Assembly: GCF_003259225.1 (NCBI RefSeq)
Contig: NZ_QHJF01000020.1
Location: 1 to 45,191, forward strand
DNA length: 45,191 bases
Source: Marinomonas arctica
Lineage (GTDB): Bacteria; Pseudomonadota; Gammaproteobacteria; Pseudomonadales; Marinomonadaceae
Direction: 5' to 3'
The notes beneath the pieces are model-generated. The model was not told where the DNA came from. It ran no database searches and worked only from the letters and a program-made list of their open reading frames with translations. The position numbers and the translations under genes are program-made. Within the stretch, counting starts at the first letter, position 1. Every line of letters begins with the position of its first letter. Shown here piece after piece: positions 24,473-34,009 of this stretch.

Positions 24473-24519
24473 AGTTTTGCAATACGCTGCCACTGTAAAG
24501 TAGTGGGTTAGGAGTCGGT

Positions 24520-27108
24520 ATGTCGATCAACACAAGCACCACAGTTTCCCCCGATAAGTTAGATGAACTTGTCGCAGAAGCCGATGTCGGTAAGCGCAGT
24601 CCAACGGGTAAGATCTCTATTGGTCTACTTTTTTTGGTACCACTTTTGTGGTCCTTGTTTCAATTATGGACAGGTTCTCCTTTGCCTTCACAATTTGGCA
24701 TCGGTTTTTTAAACGATACACAGTCCCGTGCTGTTCATTTGGCTTTTGCTGTGTTTTTGGCATTTTTAGCCTTTCCTGCCTTTAGCAAAAGTCCTACAGG
24801 TTATATTCCTTGGGTAGATTATGTTTTGGCTATTTTGGCAGCGGCCTGTGCTTCCTATTTGTTTCTCTTTAATGATCAGTTAGCGACACGTCCTGGTTTG
24901 CCAACGACCATGGACCTTGTGGTTTCAGCGATTGGCTTGGCGTTGACTCTAGAGGCGGCAAGACGTTCTCTTGGCCCTGCCTTGATGCTGATTGCCTTAT
25001 TTTTCTTGGTGTATGTCTTTTTTGGTGACAGCGCCATTCTGCCTGAGATATTGCGCTGGAAAGGCGCTTCTTTCGAAAAAGCCATGAATCATATGTGGCT
25101 TACGACCGAAGGGGTATTCGGCATTGCTTTGGGTGTGTCTTCTGGCTTTGTTTTTCTATTTGTTTTGTTCGGCGCCTTGTTAAACCAAGCGGGCGCGGGC
25201 AATTATTTTATTAAAGTGGCGTTTGCTTTATTGGGTCACATGCGTGGTGGTCCAGCAAAAGCCGCGGTGCTTTCTTCTGCCATGACCGGTTTGATTTCTG
25301 GGTCTTCTATTGCCAATGTGGTGACGACGGGAACCTTTACTATTCCACTTATGAAGAAGGTGGGGTTTAGCGCCGAGAAAGCGGGTGCGGTAGAAGTGTC
25401 GTCATCGGTGAACGGTGTCATCATGCCACCTGTGATGGGTGCTGTGGCGTTTTTGATGGTGGAATACGTTGGTATTTCATACATTGAGGTGGTCAAGCAT
25501 GCATTTTTACCCGCTACGATTTCCTATATAGCCTTGCTCTATATTGTGCATTTAGAGGCGCTTAAAGCGGATATGAAAGGTTTGCCTCGCTCTACGCCTG
25601 CGCGCACTTGGACGGCGCAGTTGATTCGCACCGGTATTGTTGTCACCAGTATGTTGATACTCGCGGGCCTTTTGTATTACATCGTGGTGGCGGTAAAGTG
25701 GTTACTTGGTGACTATGCCAACGCGGGGTTATTGGCTCTGGTGGTGCTGGGTTATTTTGGTTTGTTGTATGTGTCTTCAAAATCCGACGATTTAGAGATA
25801 GAGGCCAGTGATGAAGAGATTCTTAAGCTGCCTATTTTCTCGGAAGTTTACAAAGCTGGCCTGTATTACCTTGTACCACTTCTTGTTTTAGTATGGTTTC
25901 TAATGGTTGAGCGCAAGTCTCCAGGGTTATCGGCTTTTTGGGCTTGTATGCTGATGGCGTTCATTTTGTTAACTCAGAAGCCATTAAAAGCGTGGTTTCG
26001 TCAACAAAAGCATATTGTGCAGCAGGCAAAGTCGGGGGTTGTTGATTTGATCGACGGGCTCAATACTGGCGCTCGTAATATGATCGGTATTGGTGTGGCA
26101 ACCGCAACGGCGGGGATTATCGTCGGCACGGTTACCTTGACGGGGATTGGTCAAGTTATGGCCGAGTTCGTCGAGCTGGTGTCTGGCGGTGTTTTGATCG
26201 TTATGCTGCTGATGGTGGCGTTGATCTCCCTCGTGCTTGGAATGGGATTGCCAACGACAGCGAACTACATTGTTGTCTCTTCTCTGATGGCAAGCGTTGT
26301 GGTGGAGCTGGGTGCTCAGTCAGGCTTGATTGTTCCTTTGATCGCCATCCATATGTTTGTGTTCTATTTTGGCATTATGGCCGATGTGACACCCCCTGTC
26401 GGCTTGGCTTCTTTTGCCGCTGCCGCTGTGTCGGGCGGGGATCCGATTAAAACGGGCTTTACCGCATTTTTTTACTCGATGCGCACCGCTTTGTTGCCGT
26501 TCTTATTTATCTTTAATACCGATTTGCTCTTGATTGATGTGACCTTTATCGAAGGGGTGGTGGTTTTCATTGTGTCTTTGGCGGCCATGTTGGTTTTTGC
26601 GGCTGGTACGCAAGGCTACTTTATAGCACGCAGTAAATGGTATGAAAGTGCAGCATTGTTATTGATCGCCTTTACGCTTTTCCGTCCCGGTTTTTGGCTG
26701 GATATGGTCGATGCTCCATATCAAGAGCGGTCAACCGAAGAAATGTACCGCTACATTGATCAGCACCCTAATTTAGACACGCTAAGAATGTCGGTGGAAG
26801 GTGAGAGTTTAGATGGTCGCTGGATCTCGAAAACGGTACATATGCCGTTATTAGGTCAAGGTGATGCGGTTGATCGATTGCTCAAAGGTGCTGGCATTGA
26901 ATTGCGTGAAGAAGGGGGTAAATATCTGATCGACAATTTATCGTTTGGTAGTTATGCAGAACAGCAGAAGTTGGATTTTGACTGGGAAATTACGCAATTT
27001 GAAGTGGCGGCAGACAGACCGGCAAAAGAATGGTTCTTCATCCCTGCCTTTTTGTTAGCCGTGCTTGTGGTTTGGCGTCAGCGTAAACGTAAAGCGGGTT
27101 TAGAGTAA
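24520..27108 (+). CDS. TRAP transporter fused permease (DctQM)
   Basis: An 862-residue inner-membrane protein combining the small (Q) and large (M) permease subunits, the usual form with TAXI receptors. Residues 35-190 hold the Q-like helices and 190-690 the M part, with SGSSIANVVTTGTFTIPLMK and GMGLPTTANYIVVSSLMA as conserved loops. A soluble stretch of about 100 residues (about 725-835) lies before a final helix and basic tail. Transport is driven by an ion gradient. It shares the sigma-54-controlled operon with the receptor gene. Confidence 0.93.
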   Translation: MSINTSTTVSPDKLDELVAEADVGKRSPTGKISIGLLFLVPLLWSLFQLWTGSPLPSQFGIGFLNDTQSRAVHLAFAVFLAFLAFPAFSKSPTGYIPWVDYVLAILAAACASYLFLFNDQLATRPGLPTTMDLVVSAIGLALTLEAARRSLGPALMLIALFFLVYVFFGDSAILPEILRWKGASFEKAMNHMWLTTEGVFGIALGVSSGFVFLFVLFGALLNQAGAGNYFIKVAFALLGHMRGGPAKAAVLSSAMTGLISGSSIANVVTTGTFTIPLMKKVGFSAEKAGAVEVSSSVNGVIMPPVMGAVAFLMVEYVGISYIEVVKHAFLPATISYIALLYIVHLEALKADMKGLPRSTPARTWTAQLIRTGIVVTSMLILAGLLYYIVVAVKWLLGDYANAGLLALVVLGYFGLLYVSSKSDDLEIEASDEEILKLPIFSEVYKAGLYYLVPLLVLVWFLMVERKSPGLSAFWACMLMAFILLTQKPLKAWFRQQKHIVQQAKSGVVDLIDGLNTGARNMIGIGVATATAGIIVGTVTLTGIGQVMAEFVELVSGGVLIVMLLMVALISLVLGMGLPTTANYIVVSSLMASVVVELGAQSGLIVPLIAIHMFVFYFGIMADVTPPVGLASFAAAAVSGGDPIKTGFTAFFYSMRTALLPFLFIFNTDLLLIDVTFIEGVVVFIVSLAAMLVFAAGTQGYFIARSKWYESAALLLIAFTLFRPGFWLDMVDAPYQERSTEEMYRYIDQHPNLDTLRMSVEGESLDGRWISKTVHMPLLGQGDAVDRLLKGAGIELREEGGKYLIDNLSFGSYAEQQKLDFDWEITQFEVAADRPAKEWFFIPAFLLAVLVVWRQRKRKAGLE

Positions 27109-27150
27109 TAATCCCCTTATTCTTTGTTCACGACTTTGCTGGATAAGTCG

Positions 27151-27186
27151 TTTTGGCCGGTTGCGAGGATGCTTCCGGCCTTTTTG
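27151..27186 (+). terminator. rho-independent terminator of the TRAP operon
   Basis: GGCCGG (27155-27160) pairs with CCGGCC (27175-27180), followed by TTTTTG. Confidence 0.85.
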
Positions 27187-27187
27187 T

Positions 27188-27541
27188 TTAAGCGCTTTTT
27201 TTCACCAAAGCTGGGGTTTCTAAGCGTATACCAGACCAGCCATTCTCAATAAACTGGCGAATGTTTTGGTGGTCGCTTCCTGCTGGATTATCTAAAACGT
27301 CTACTCGATAGAAGTCGCCAAATAAATGCAAGGTTTCCACTTCGTTAAGCTGATGGATCGATGCAAAGGAGAAAACTTTGCAAGAGCCGTTGTTTTCATT
27401 GATGCCGTTATTTTGTTTGCCGTTGCTGAAGGCCATCGGAGTGAAATCGTACTCTTGCTCAATCACTTCAATGACTTCTTTGAACTGAACTTGTTCCGGT
27501 GTGGCTTTGATTTTCTCAATGAGCGTTTGTGTGCTTAGCAT
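27188..27541 (-). CDS. HopJ type III effector family protein
   Basis: A 117-residue protein of the HopJ family. Visible family positions are FKEVIEVIEQEYDFTPMAFS, NGSCKVFSFA and LFGDFYRVDVLDNP, and NIRQFIENGW. Despite the name, which comes from a Pseudomonas syringae candidate effector, homologues are common in free-living bacteria without type III secretion, and none is seen here, so a housekeeping role is more likely. It lies 79 bases downstream of the Bcr/CflA gene on the same strand. Confidence 0.85.
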   Translation of the reverse strand: MLSTQTLIEKIKATPEQVQFKEVIEVIEQEYDFTPMAFSNGKQNNGINENNGSCKVFSFASIHQLNEVETLHLFGDFYRVDVLDNPAGSDHQNIRQFIENGWSGIRLETPALVKKSA

Positions 27542-27620
27542 TGGATCGTCCTATCTTGGTTTTTGGTAAAATGAAAGTGGCATTCAGCACCCTTGTACTC
27601 GTGATATGGAGTACTACTTG

Positions 27621-28826
27621 CTACTGTGTTGTGGTTGGTTTTGCATGCTTTACGGTTATTTTAAAGCAGATAAACGCAATAATACCGCACGTTGCTATTG
27701 TCCCTAGCATAGGCACAAAGGTGCCGTTATGAAGAATACTGACGACCGCGCCGCCCAATGCCCCCATTGCGAACCGTGATGTGCCTGCAAGAGCGGTGAC
27801 GCTGCCATTGTGATTGCCTGCATGTTTCAACGCCCCAGCCATAAAGCCACTGCCTAAAATGCCCATCGGGCCCATGAATAACATACTGGATACTATAATA
27901 AGCCAAAGTGGAGGGTGGTTAAAAAAGCTAAGAGTGATCATGAGAGCAGAGGCGGCTAGCGGTACGTAAATAGCGTATTTAGACAAGACTTCGGTGCCCA
28001 GCTTCTCTACATAACGACCGTTAATGGTGGACGCAAGCATCATGGAAATCACGTTCAGACCGACTAAAAAACCAAAGTGAGCTGGGTCAACCGCATAAAT
28101 TTCAATATAAACAAAAGAACAACCAGTGATAAAACTCATCATGCCAGCAAAATAAAAAGCGGAAGCGACTATGTAACCCATAACAGAACGATTTTTCAGC
28201 AATATTATATAATTGCGAATGGCGTTGCCGAATGAGAAAGGTGATCGTTTTGCCTTAGGCAGTGTTTCTGGAATAGTGCGCAAGAATAGTGCGATGGCAA
28301 TGATGGCTAAAACGCCCAACAGGACAAAAATATAATGCCAACTTAATACCGTCAGGATAGCACCACCGATAATGGGCGCGGCCAAAGGGGCCAACGCCAT
28401 GACCAACATGATCATCGACATGGCTTTGGCAAACTGATTAATCGACAGGCCATCTTTCACCAACGCCGGAACGCACACCGCTACCGCTGCGCCACCAAAG
28501 GCCTGAATGGCTCGTCCGACCAATAGCATTTCATAGCTTTGCGCCAGTGCGCAGAGAAAACTGCCTACGGCAAAAACGGCTAATCCACCCACCACAACCT
28601 TACGACGGCCAATCGCATCAGAAATAGGACCAAACAAAATCTGCATAAACGCAAACACCAGTAAGTAGATACTGAGTGTCATCTGAACGAGACCGATCTC
28701 CGTGTTTAAGCTTTTTGAAATCGTCGGAATACTGGGTAAATACGCATCAATGGCCAAGGGCGTTAGTCCAGACAAAAGACCAAGTACAAGAATAATTGGG
28801 AAGGTGAGTTTCATAGGGTGACTCAA
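27621..28826 (-). CDS. Bcr/CflA-family multidrug efflux transporter (MFS)
   Basis: A 401-residue inner-membrane protein with twelve predicted helices. It has the DHA1 signature TPLAIDAYLPSIP in helix 1, motif A as GPISDAIGRRKVVVGG between helices 2 and 3, and GRAIQAFGGAA in helix 4. These proton-driven pumps export drugs such as bicyclomycin or chloramphenicol, and some export cysteine. The substrate is not evident. It may be cotranscribed with the HopJ-family gene downstream. Confidence 0.92.
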   Translation of the reverse strand: MSHPMKLTFPIILVLGLLSGLTPLAIDAYLPSIPTISKSLNTEIGLVQMTLSIYLLVFAFMQILFGPISDAIGRRKVVVGGLAVFAVGSFLCALAQSYEMLLVGRAIQAFGGAAVAVCVPALVKDGLSINQFAKAMSMIMLVMALAPLAAPIIGGAILTVLSWHYIFVLLGVLAIIAIALFLRTIPETLPKAKRSPFSFGNAIRNYIILLKNRSVMGYIVASAFYFAGMMSFITGCSFVYIEIYAVDPAHFGFLVGLNVISMMLASTINGRYVEKLGTEVLSKYAIYVPLAASALMITLSFFNHPPLWLIIVSSMLFMGPMGILGSGFMAGALKHAGNHNGSVTALAGTSRFAMGALGGAVVSILHNGTFVPMLGTIATCGIIAFICFKITVKHAKPTTTQ

Positions 28827-28982
28827 TATAGGTTGGTCGCTAATCGACAGAGGGCATAGCCAATAACATAACGGGCTAAATTATAATCGGTTTAGGCACA
28901 ATGGAGCAGGCTAATTGTGCAATCAATAAGTAAAGCTGGGTGATCATAAGGGAAGAGGGGTTGTCTGATAGGTTTGGTCAAA

Positions 28983-29018
28983 TAAAAAAAGAGACAACCC
29001 AATGACGGAATTGTCTCC
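28983..29018 (-). terminator. rho-independent terminator of the tct operon
   Basis: Read on the minus strand, GAGACAA pairs with TTGTCTC (plus-strand positions 29011-29017 and 28991-28997), followed by seven T. It lies 56 bases after the tctA stop. Confidence 0.85.
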
Positions 29019-29073
29019 AAATAATACCCTATCTAATAACATCTATTGCAGTATCGTGTCACACACGACTATT

Positions 29074-30588
29074 TCATGACGCTGCGGTTTTGTTTCTTTT
29101 GCCTAGCAATTTGCTAATCAATGGCATAAGCAACAATATTACTGCAATGATCATGATGGTTAACGTTAGCGGACGCTCCCAAAGGAAAGACAAACTGCCA
29201 TCCGACAATACCATGGAACGGCTGAGGTTTTGTTCCATAATGTCACCAAGAATGTAGCCCAACAGCATCGGCGCCATAGGGAAGTCCAACATCTTAAGAA
29301 AGATCGCAATGACAGTAATGAACACCATCATCTGAATATCAAACGTATTGAAGCTGACCAAATACACGCCCGTGACTGAGAAGAACAAAATCAGCGGAAT
29401 CAGTATGGGACGAGGAATGGCTAACAAACGTGAAATATAGGGAATCAAGGGTAGATTCAAAATCAACAGTACTAAGTTACCAAAGTACATTGAAATGATC
29501 ACCGACCAAAATACATCAGGATTGTCGACAAACAAACGTGGACCAGGTTGCACACCAGCGGCAATCAGTGCGCCCAGCATGATGGCGGTGGTACCTGACC
29601 CTGGAATCCCCAAGGTTAAAAGCGGTACAAAAGACCCTGTAGACGCCGCATTGTTAGCCGTTTCAGGAGCGGCAAGACCACGCAATGAACCTTTACCAAA
29701 TTTAAGTTTTTCTTTTGCCGAAGCAAAGTTACGCTCCATGCCGTAGGCCAAGAAGGACGCGATGGTAGCCCCTGCACCTGGCAAGACACCAATGATAAAA
29801 CCAAATACAGAAGAACGTGCAACCGTAGGCGCCACTTCTTTTACTTCTTCTTTGCTAAGCTTCATGCTGCCCAATGCGGCCATGTTGATTTCAGGGTCTT
29901 TTTCAAGATGCTGTCCCTTCATGACGGACATGATGACTTCGGTTAGCGCAAACGTCGCCATCGCCAATAACAGGAAGCTAACGCCATCTAGCAAATCGAG
30001 ACTGCCAAAGGTAAAGCGTGGTACGCCTGTCATGACATCGGCGCCCATCGTAGCAATCATCAGACCAAAAACCGTCATGATCATGGCTTTAATGACTTGT
30101 CCCTTACCAGAAAACGCTGCCACCGCAGTGAGGCCCAGTACCATCAAGGCAAAATAGTCACCAGACTGAAAGCTTAATGAAACGGTCGCCAGCGCGGGCG
30201 CCGCAAACAATAAGATAATCGCGCCCACTGTACCGCCAGTAAAGGAGCAATAAGCCGCTAAGGCTAGTGCTTTACCGGCTTGGCCGCGTTGCGCGATAGG
30301 ATAACCATCAAACGAGGTCACCACGGTACTAGAACAGCCCGGCGCATTAATCAAAATAGAAGAGGTGGAGCCACCAAATACTGCGCCATAATAGACGCCG
30401 GCCATTAAAATAATGCCAGAAGAAGGGTCGAGGCCGTAAGTGATAGGAATCATCAAGGCCACTGCCGATATTGGCCCAAGGCCTGGCAGCATACCGATGA
30501 AGGTACCCGCAAAACAACCCACGACAACCATCATGATGTTGAAAGGCATGATCGCGGTGCTAAGACCAACAAATATTCCGTCTAACAT
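29074..30588 (-). CDS. tctA: tripartite tricarboxylate transporter, large permease TctA
   Basis: A 504-residue inner-membrane permease with about twelve helices. Family motifs are FIGMLPGLGPISAVALMIPI, YYGAVFGGSTSSILIN and GVLPGAGATIASFLAYG, with TLGIPGSGTTAIMLGAL in the middle. The ATG at 30588 is preferred over TTG 30603 because GGAGG lies eight bases upstream, inside the end of tctB. It works with TctB and the periplasmic TctC to import citrate or a related carboxylate. Gene order tctC-tctB-tctA and a terminator downstream define the operon. Confidence 0.93.
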   Translation of the reverse strand: MLDGIFVGLSTAIMPFNIMMVVVGCFAGTFIGMLPGLGPISAVALMIPITYGLDPSSGIILMAGVYYGAVFGGSTSSILINAPGCSSTVVTSFDGYPIAQRGQAGKALALAAYCSFTGGTVGAIILLFAAPALATVSLSFQSGDYFALMVLGLTAVAAFSGKGQVIKAMIMTVFGLMIATMGADVMTGVPRFTFGSLDLLDGVSFLLLAMATFALTEVIMSVMKGQHLEKDPEINMAALGSMKLSKEEVKEVAPTVARSSVFGFIIGVLPGAGATIASFLAYGMERNFASAKEKLKFGKGSLRGLAAPETANNAASTGSFVPLLTLGIPGSGTTAIMLGALIAAGVQPGPRLFVDNPDVFWSVIISMYFGNLVLLILNLPLIPYISRLLAIPRPILIPLILFFSVTGVYLVSFNTFDIQMMVFITVIAIFLKMLDFPMAPMLLGYILGDIMEQNLSRSMVLSDGSLSFLWERPLTLTIMIIAVILLLMPLISKLLGKRNKTAAS

Positions 30589-30592
30589 GTTC

Positions 30593-31066
30593 TTAACCTC
30601 CAAACAGCATGGTTATTAAGCGCCCAGGAGCAAGATAAATATCCAGCAGTTGGGACAGAGAGAACCAAATAAAGACGCTAAAAGGAAGCGAGGCGATGAT
30701 CAGCATTTTCCAGCGACGTTCTCCTAACACCCAATAGCCACCAATGAGAAATAACATGGTAGAAAGCAAAAATCCGACCCACTCTAATGCCAAACCAAAC
30801 AGTATCACCAGTACTAAGAGCTTAATCACAATACCGAAATCATAGCCTTGCAAAGAAAGGCGCTCGCCACCATTTTTACTGGCATTGACGATGAGGGCGA
30901 TGGATAAGATTCCGCCCATAAAAGCCAGTACAGTCGGCAAGGTTTGTGCGTTGAAGGGTTCGTATTCATCACCTGGCAACATAGGTATGTCGCCTGTGTA
31001 GTAGCCATAAGCGGCGGAAAGGCACAGGAACGCCAAACCACCAATATGATCTTTCGTAATCACCAT
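30593..31066 (-). CDS. tctB: tripartite tricarboxylate transporter, small permease TctB
   Basis: A 157-residue protein with four hydrophobic segments (near residues 10-27, 40-60, 80-110 and 115-150), the size and layout usual for TctB. ATG 31066 is preferred over 31105 because AAGGTGA lies six bases ahead of it. Its stop falls four bases before the tctA start. Confidence 0.9.
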   Translation of the reverse strand: MVITKDHIGGLAFLCLSAAYGYYTGDIPMLPGDEYEPFNAQTLPTVLAFMGGILSIALIVNASKNGGERLSLQGYDFGIVIKLLVLVILFGLALEWVGFLLSTMLFLIGGYWVLGERRWKMLIIASLPFSVFIWFSLSQLLDIYLAPGRLITMLFGG

Positions 31067-31124
31067 AGGGTTCACCTTTGACGGTACAAATGCCGTCCAT
31101 CTCATAATAAAAGGGTAGGATAAG

Positions 31125-31162
31125 AAAGAGCTTCAAGGGCATGGATTGCCGTTGAAGCTCTA
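31125..31162 (-). terminator. hairpin between tctC and tctB
   Basis: AGCTTCAA (31129-31136) pairs perfectly with TTGAAGCT (31152-31159), and GGCA/TGCC close an inner stem. On the minus strand it is followed by CTTTCTT. It probably reduces readthrough so that the binding protein exceeds the permease. Confidence 0.65.
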
Positions 31163-31185
31163 AGAGCGTTGGGGTACCAGTGCCG

Positions 31186-32169
31186 TTATCTTAAGAAGCC
31201 TAGCTCACGCATCAGGTCACCAATCACGGTTTCTTGATTTTCTAAGAAGGCAACAAAGTCTGCACGAGGTTTGAATACTTCTGTCCAACCGTTGCGGTCA
31301 CGAACGACTTCCCATTCGGCTGTGTCGTACATTTTAGACAGTACATTCGCGTATTCATCGGCTTCAGCATCGGATAGCGTTGGTGCGCCGAAGAAGCCGC
31401 GCCAGTTTAGAAAACTGGCGTCATAGCCTAGTTCTTTTAGTGTAGGTACATCCGGTGCCGTAGCTGAGCGTTCATCCCCAGTAATGGCTAGGATGCGCAC
31501 TTCACCCGCATTGGCTAACACCAAGGCTTCACTGAAACCAGTCGACAATATGTTGGCTTCACCAGACAAAATACCCGCCATAGCGGTACCACCGGCATCA
31601 TAAGCCACGTATTTTAGACGACGAGCATCACCACCCGCGGCTTTGAATGCCATGGCGGCAACTAGGTGATCCATGCTGCCACGGGCTGAACCGCCAGCGA
31701 TTGAGACCGAGCGAGGGTCATTGTTAAAATCGCTTACTACTTCGGTAAACGTCATGTATTTTGAGCTGGTAGGTACGACAAAAGCACCATAGTCACCGAC
31801 CACGGCGGCAATGGGTTTTAAGTCACGGAAAGATTGTGGAAACACTTTAGACAAAGAGCTAATAACAATAGGCGTAGAGTTCACCATCAAGGTGCCATGG
31901 CTCTGATCGGCTTTTTCAATGAGGTTTGCGATGGCTTTGCCGCCGCCGCCACCCGATAGGTTTTCAAAAGACGCTCTTTCTATTAAGCCTGACTTAGTCA
32001 GTGCTTCACCGACACCGCGGGCGGTACTGTCCCAGCCACCGCCTGCGCCGCCTGGAACCAAGAAATGAATTTGATCGTTCGCGGCTTGTGCCATGCCTGC
32101 AGTCAATGTAGAGGCGAAAGCGGCTGCCAATAGAGTTGAACGTTGACGAGTAAGAAATCGAGATAACAT
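31186..32169 (-). CDS. tctC: tripartite tricarboxylate transporter, binding protein TctC
   Basis: A 327-residue periplasmic binding protein. Signal peptide residues 1-29 (ending AGMAQA), then IHFLVPGGAGGGWDSTARGV, the ligand-binding start typical of TctC/Bug proteins, with NLSGGGGGKAI and VAYDAGGTAMAGILSGE. ATG 32169 is preferred because GAGG precedes it and it opens a proper signal peptide; an upstream in-frame extension to 32250 would not. It is the first gene of the tct operon and is divergent from the sensor kinase that probably controls it. Confidence 0.92.
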   Translation of the reverse strand: MLSRFLTRQRSTLLAAAFASTLTAGMAQAANDQIHFLVPGGAGGGWDSTARGVGEALTKSGLIERASFENLSGGGGGKAIANLIEKADQSHGTLMVNSTPIVISSLSKVFPQSFRDLKPIAAVVGDYGAFVVPTSSKYMTFTEVVSDFNNDPRSVSIAGGSARGSMDHLVAAMAFKAAGGDARRLKYVAYDAGGTAMAGILSGEANILSTGFSEALVLANAGEVRILAITGDERSATAPDVPTLKELGYDASFLNWRGFFGAPTLSDAEADEYANVLSKMYDTAEWEVVRDRNGWTEVFKPRADFVAFLENQETVIGDLMRELGFLR

Positions 32170-32352
32170 AGAAGTATCCTCAGTTGTTTTTATATTTTTA
32201 GTGATTTCTTTACTATATTCGGACATTTTGTTTTTAAAAATATATTGCACTTAAAGGCTATATCATCCTTTAAAATCATTTTGTGCATTTTGTTCACAGG
32301 CGAATTGATCCGATCTTCGGTACCATAGAATAAAAAAAGAGCCACACATCCT

Positions 32353-34005
32353 ATGACAAACCCTTTACGTAACCTTAAACTCAAGACTCGCATGACCTTA
32401 GTTTTGGGGCTGATGGCCCTATTGCAAACGGGCTTTTTAGGCCTATTTGCTCTTAATCATCTTAATGAGTCGCTGGAAGAGCAGGTGGCGGAACGTGCGC
32501 TGCAGGTTGCTAAAACCATTGCTGTCATGCCAGAAATTATTGCCGCGGTTAAGGCGTCGGATACCGCATTTTTACAGCCTTTAAGTTTACAGCTGGCAGA
32601 GGTGACCCACGCCCGTTTTGTGGTTATTGGCGATAAACATGGCCTACGCTTATCTCATCCTACCCCAGAGCGAATCGGCAAACCGATGAACGATGATGAT
32701 GAAGATGGCGTGGGCGGTGAGTACAACAATCCCGCCTTATTGGATGGCAAAGCGTATGTGCAAAAAGCCACCGGGAGCTTAGGTGTTTCCATCCGAGGCA
32801 AAACGCCCATTGTTGATCAAGGTGGTGACATTGTTGGCATTGTTTCGGTTGGCTTTATTTTAGATACGGTAGAAAGCATTCTGGCGCGTTATCGCACTAC
32901 CTTGTTAATCGCGATTTTATCGGCTTTTATGCTCAGTGTGTTGATTGCACTCTGGTTTGCCCGTCATTTTAAGAAAGCCATTTTTGGGCTTGAACCCGAG
33001 CAAATAGGGCTGTTGTTTGAAGAGCGTAATGCCACCTTAGAGTCGATTCGTGAGGGTATTATTGCGATTAACGCAGAAGGGGTTATTACGACCTTTAACC
33101 GTGCGGCGTTAAACACCTTGAATTTGTCAAACAAGGACGGTTTGTTGGGGCAGCCTATTCAAAAAGTACTGCCTGATAGTCAGATGATCAGCGTACTGGA
33201 AAACGGACAGCCGCAATTCGATCAAGAAGTGTGGTTGGGGGAGGCGTGTTTTATTACAAACCGCCTGCCAGTGCGTCAAGATGATCGCATTATTGGTGTG
33301 GTGTCCAGTTTTCGACCAAAAGATGAGCTGGACATGGTCAGTCGCAAGCTGACGCGTATTCGCCAGTATGCGGATAGTTTGCGCAGCCAAACCCATGAGT
33401 ATTCCAATAAATTGCACACCATTGCGGGTTTAATCCAAATCGGCGCCGCTAAAGAAGCGTTGGCTTTGATCGGTCAGGAAACGGAGAATCATCAAGCGTT
33501 AATTGATCTGCTGGTGGCGGCCATTCCTGATCCTGTATTAGCCGGGTGTCTATTGGGCAAATACAACCGAGCGCGTGAACTTGGTTTGCGTCTCATCATC
33601 GACTCAGAAAGCCATATGACGGATATTCCTGCACACATTCCCCGTGAGTTATTAGTCAGTGTGATTGGAAATCTATTAGACAATGCGTTTGAAGCCACAC
33701 TGTCTCATACGGGGGCCGGAGGTGAGGTCAGCTTGACCATGACAGACTTAGGCAACGATCTGATTTTTGAGATAGAAGACCAAGGAGCTGGTATTCCGCT
33801 TGAAGAGCAGGCACGTATTTTTGAACGTGGTGTCTCCACAAAGGGAGAGCCAAATCGAGGCATCGGCCTACACTTGGTGAATCAACTGCTGACACGCATG
33901 GGGGCGACCATTATTATTGAGCCAGCCGATTTATGCGGCAGTCGCTTTACTGTTTATATCCCCAAAAAGAAACCTTCTATTGATCCGAAATCGACTCAGG
34001 AGTGA
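32353..34005 (+). CDS. CitA/DcuS-family sensor histidine kinase
   Basis: A 550-residue membrane kinase. Helix 1 at residues 13-33; periplasmic PAS-like (Cache) domain 34-178, with RFVVIGDKHGLRLSHP and the family's VGIVSVGFIL; helix 2 about 180-200; cytoplasmic PAS 215-330; a SpoOB-type HisKA with the phospho-acceptor in QTHEYSNKLHTIAGL; and HATPase with NLLDNAFEA, EDQGAGI and GIGLHLV. CitA/DcuS proteins sense citrate or C4-dicarboxylates. The divergent tctCBA operon is the obvious target. Kinase and regulator genes are almost contiguous. Confidence 0.93.
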   Translation: MTNPLRNLKLKTRMTLVLGLMALLQTGFLGLFALNHLNESLEEQVAERALQVAKTIAVMPEIIAAVKASDTAFLQPLSLQLAEVTHARFVVIGDKHGLRLSHPTPERIGKPMNDDDEDGVGGEYNNPALLDGKAYVQKATGSLGVSIRGKTPIVDQGGDIVGIVSVGFILDTVESILARYRTTLLIAILSAFMLSVLIALWFARHFKKAIFGLEPEQIGLLFEERNATLESIREGIIAINAEGVITTFNRAALNTLNLSNKDGLLGQPIQKVLPDSQMISVLENGQPQFDQEVWLGEACFITNRLPVRQDDRIIGVVSSFRPKDELDMVSRKLTRIRQYADSLRSQTHEYSNKLHTIAGLIQIGAAKEALALIGQETENHQALIDLLVAAIPDPVLAGCLLGKYNRARELGLRLIIDSESHMTDIPAHIPRELLVSVIGNLLDNAFEATLSHTGAGGEVSLTMTDLGNDLIFEIEDQGAGIPLEEQARIFERGVSTKGEPNRGIGLHLVNQLLTRMGATIIIEPADLCGSRFTVYIPKKKPSIDPKSTQE

Positions 34006-34009
34006 CGTT

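Noticed and set aside
27188..27541. HopJ protein as evidence of type III secretion
   Set aside because: No secretion apparatus, chaperone or promoter box is present, and the family is widespread in bacteria lacking such systems.
29495..30157. Plus-strand frames opposite tctA
   Set aside because: They mirror the well-supported tctA coding sequence and have no recognisable domain or ribosome site.
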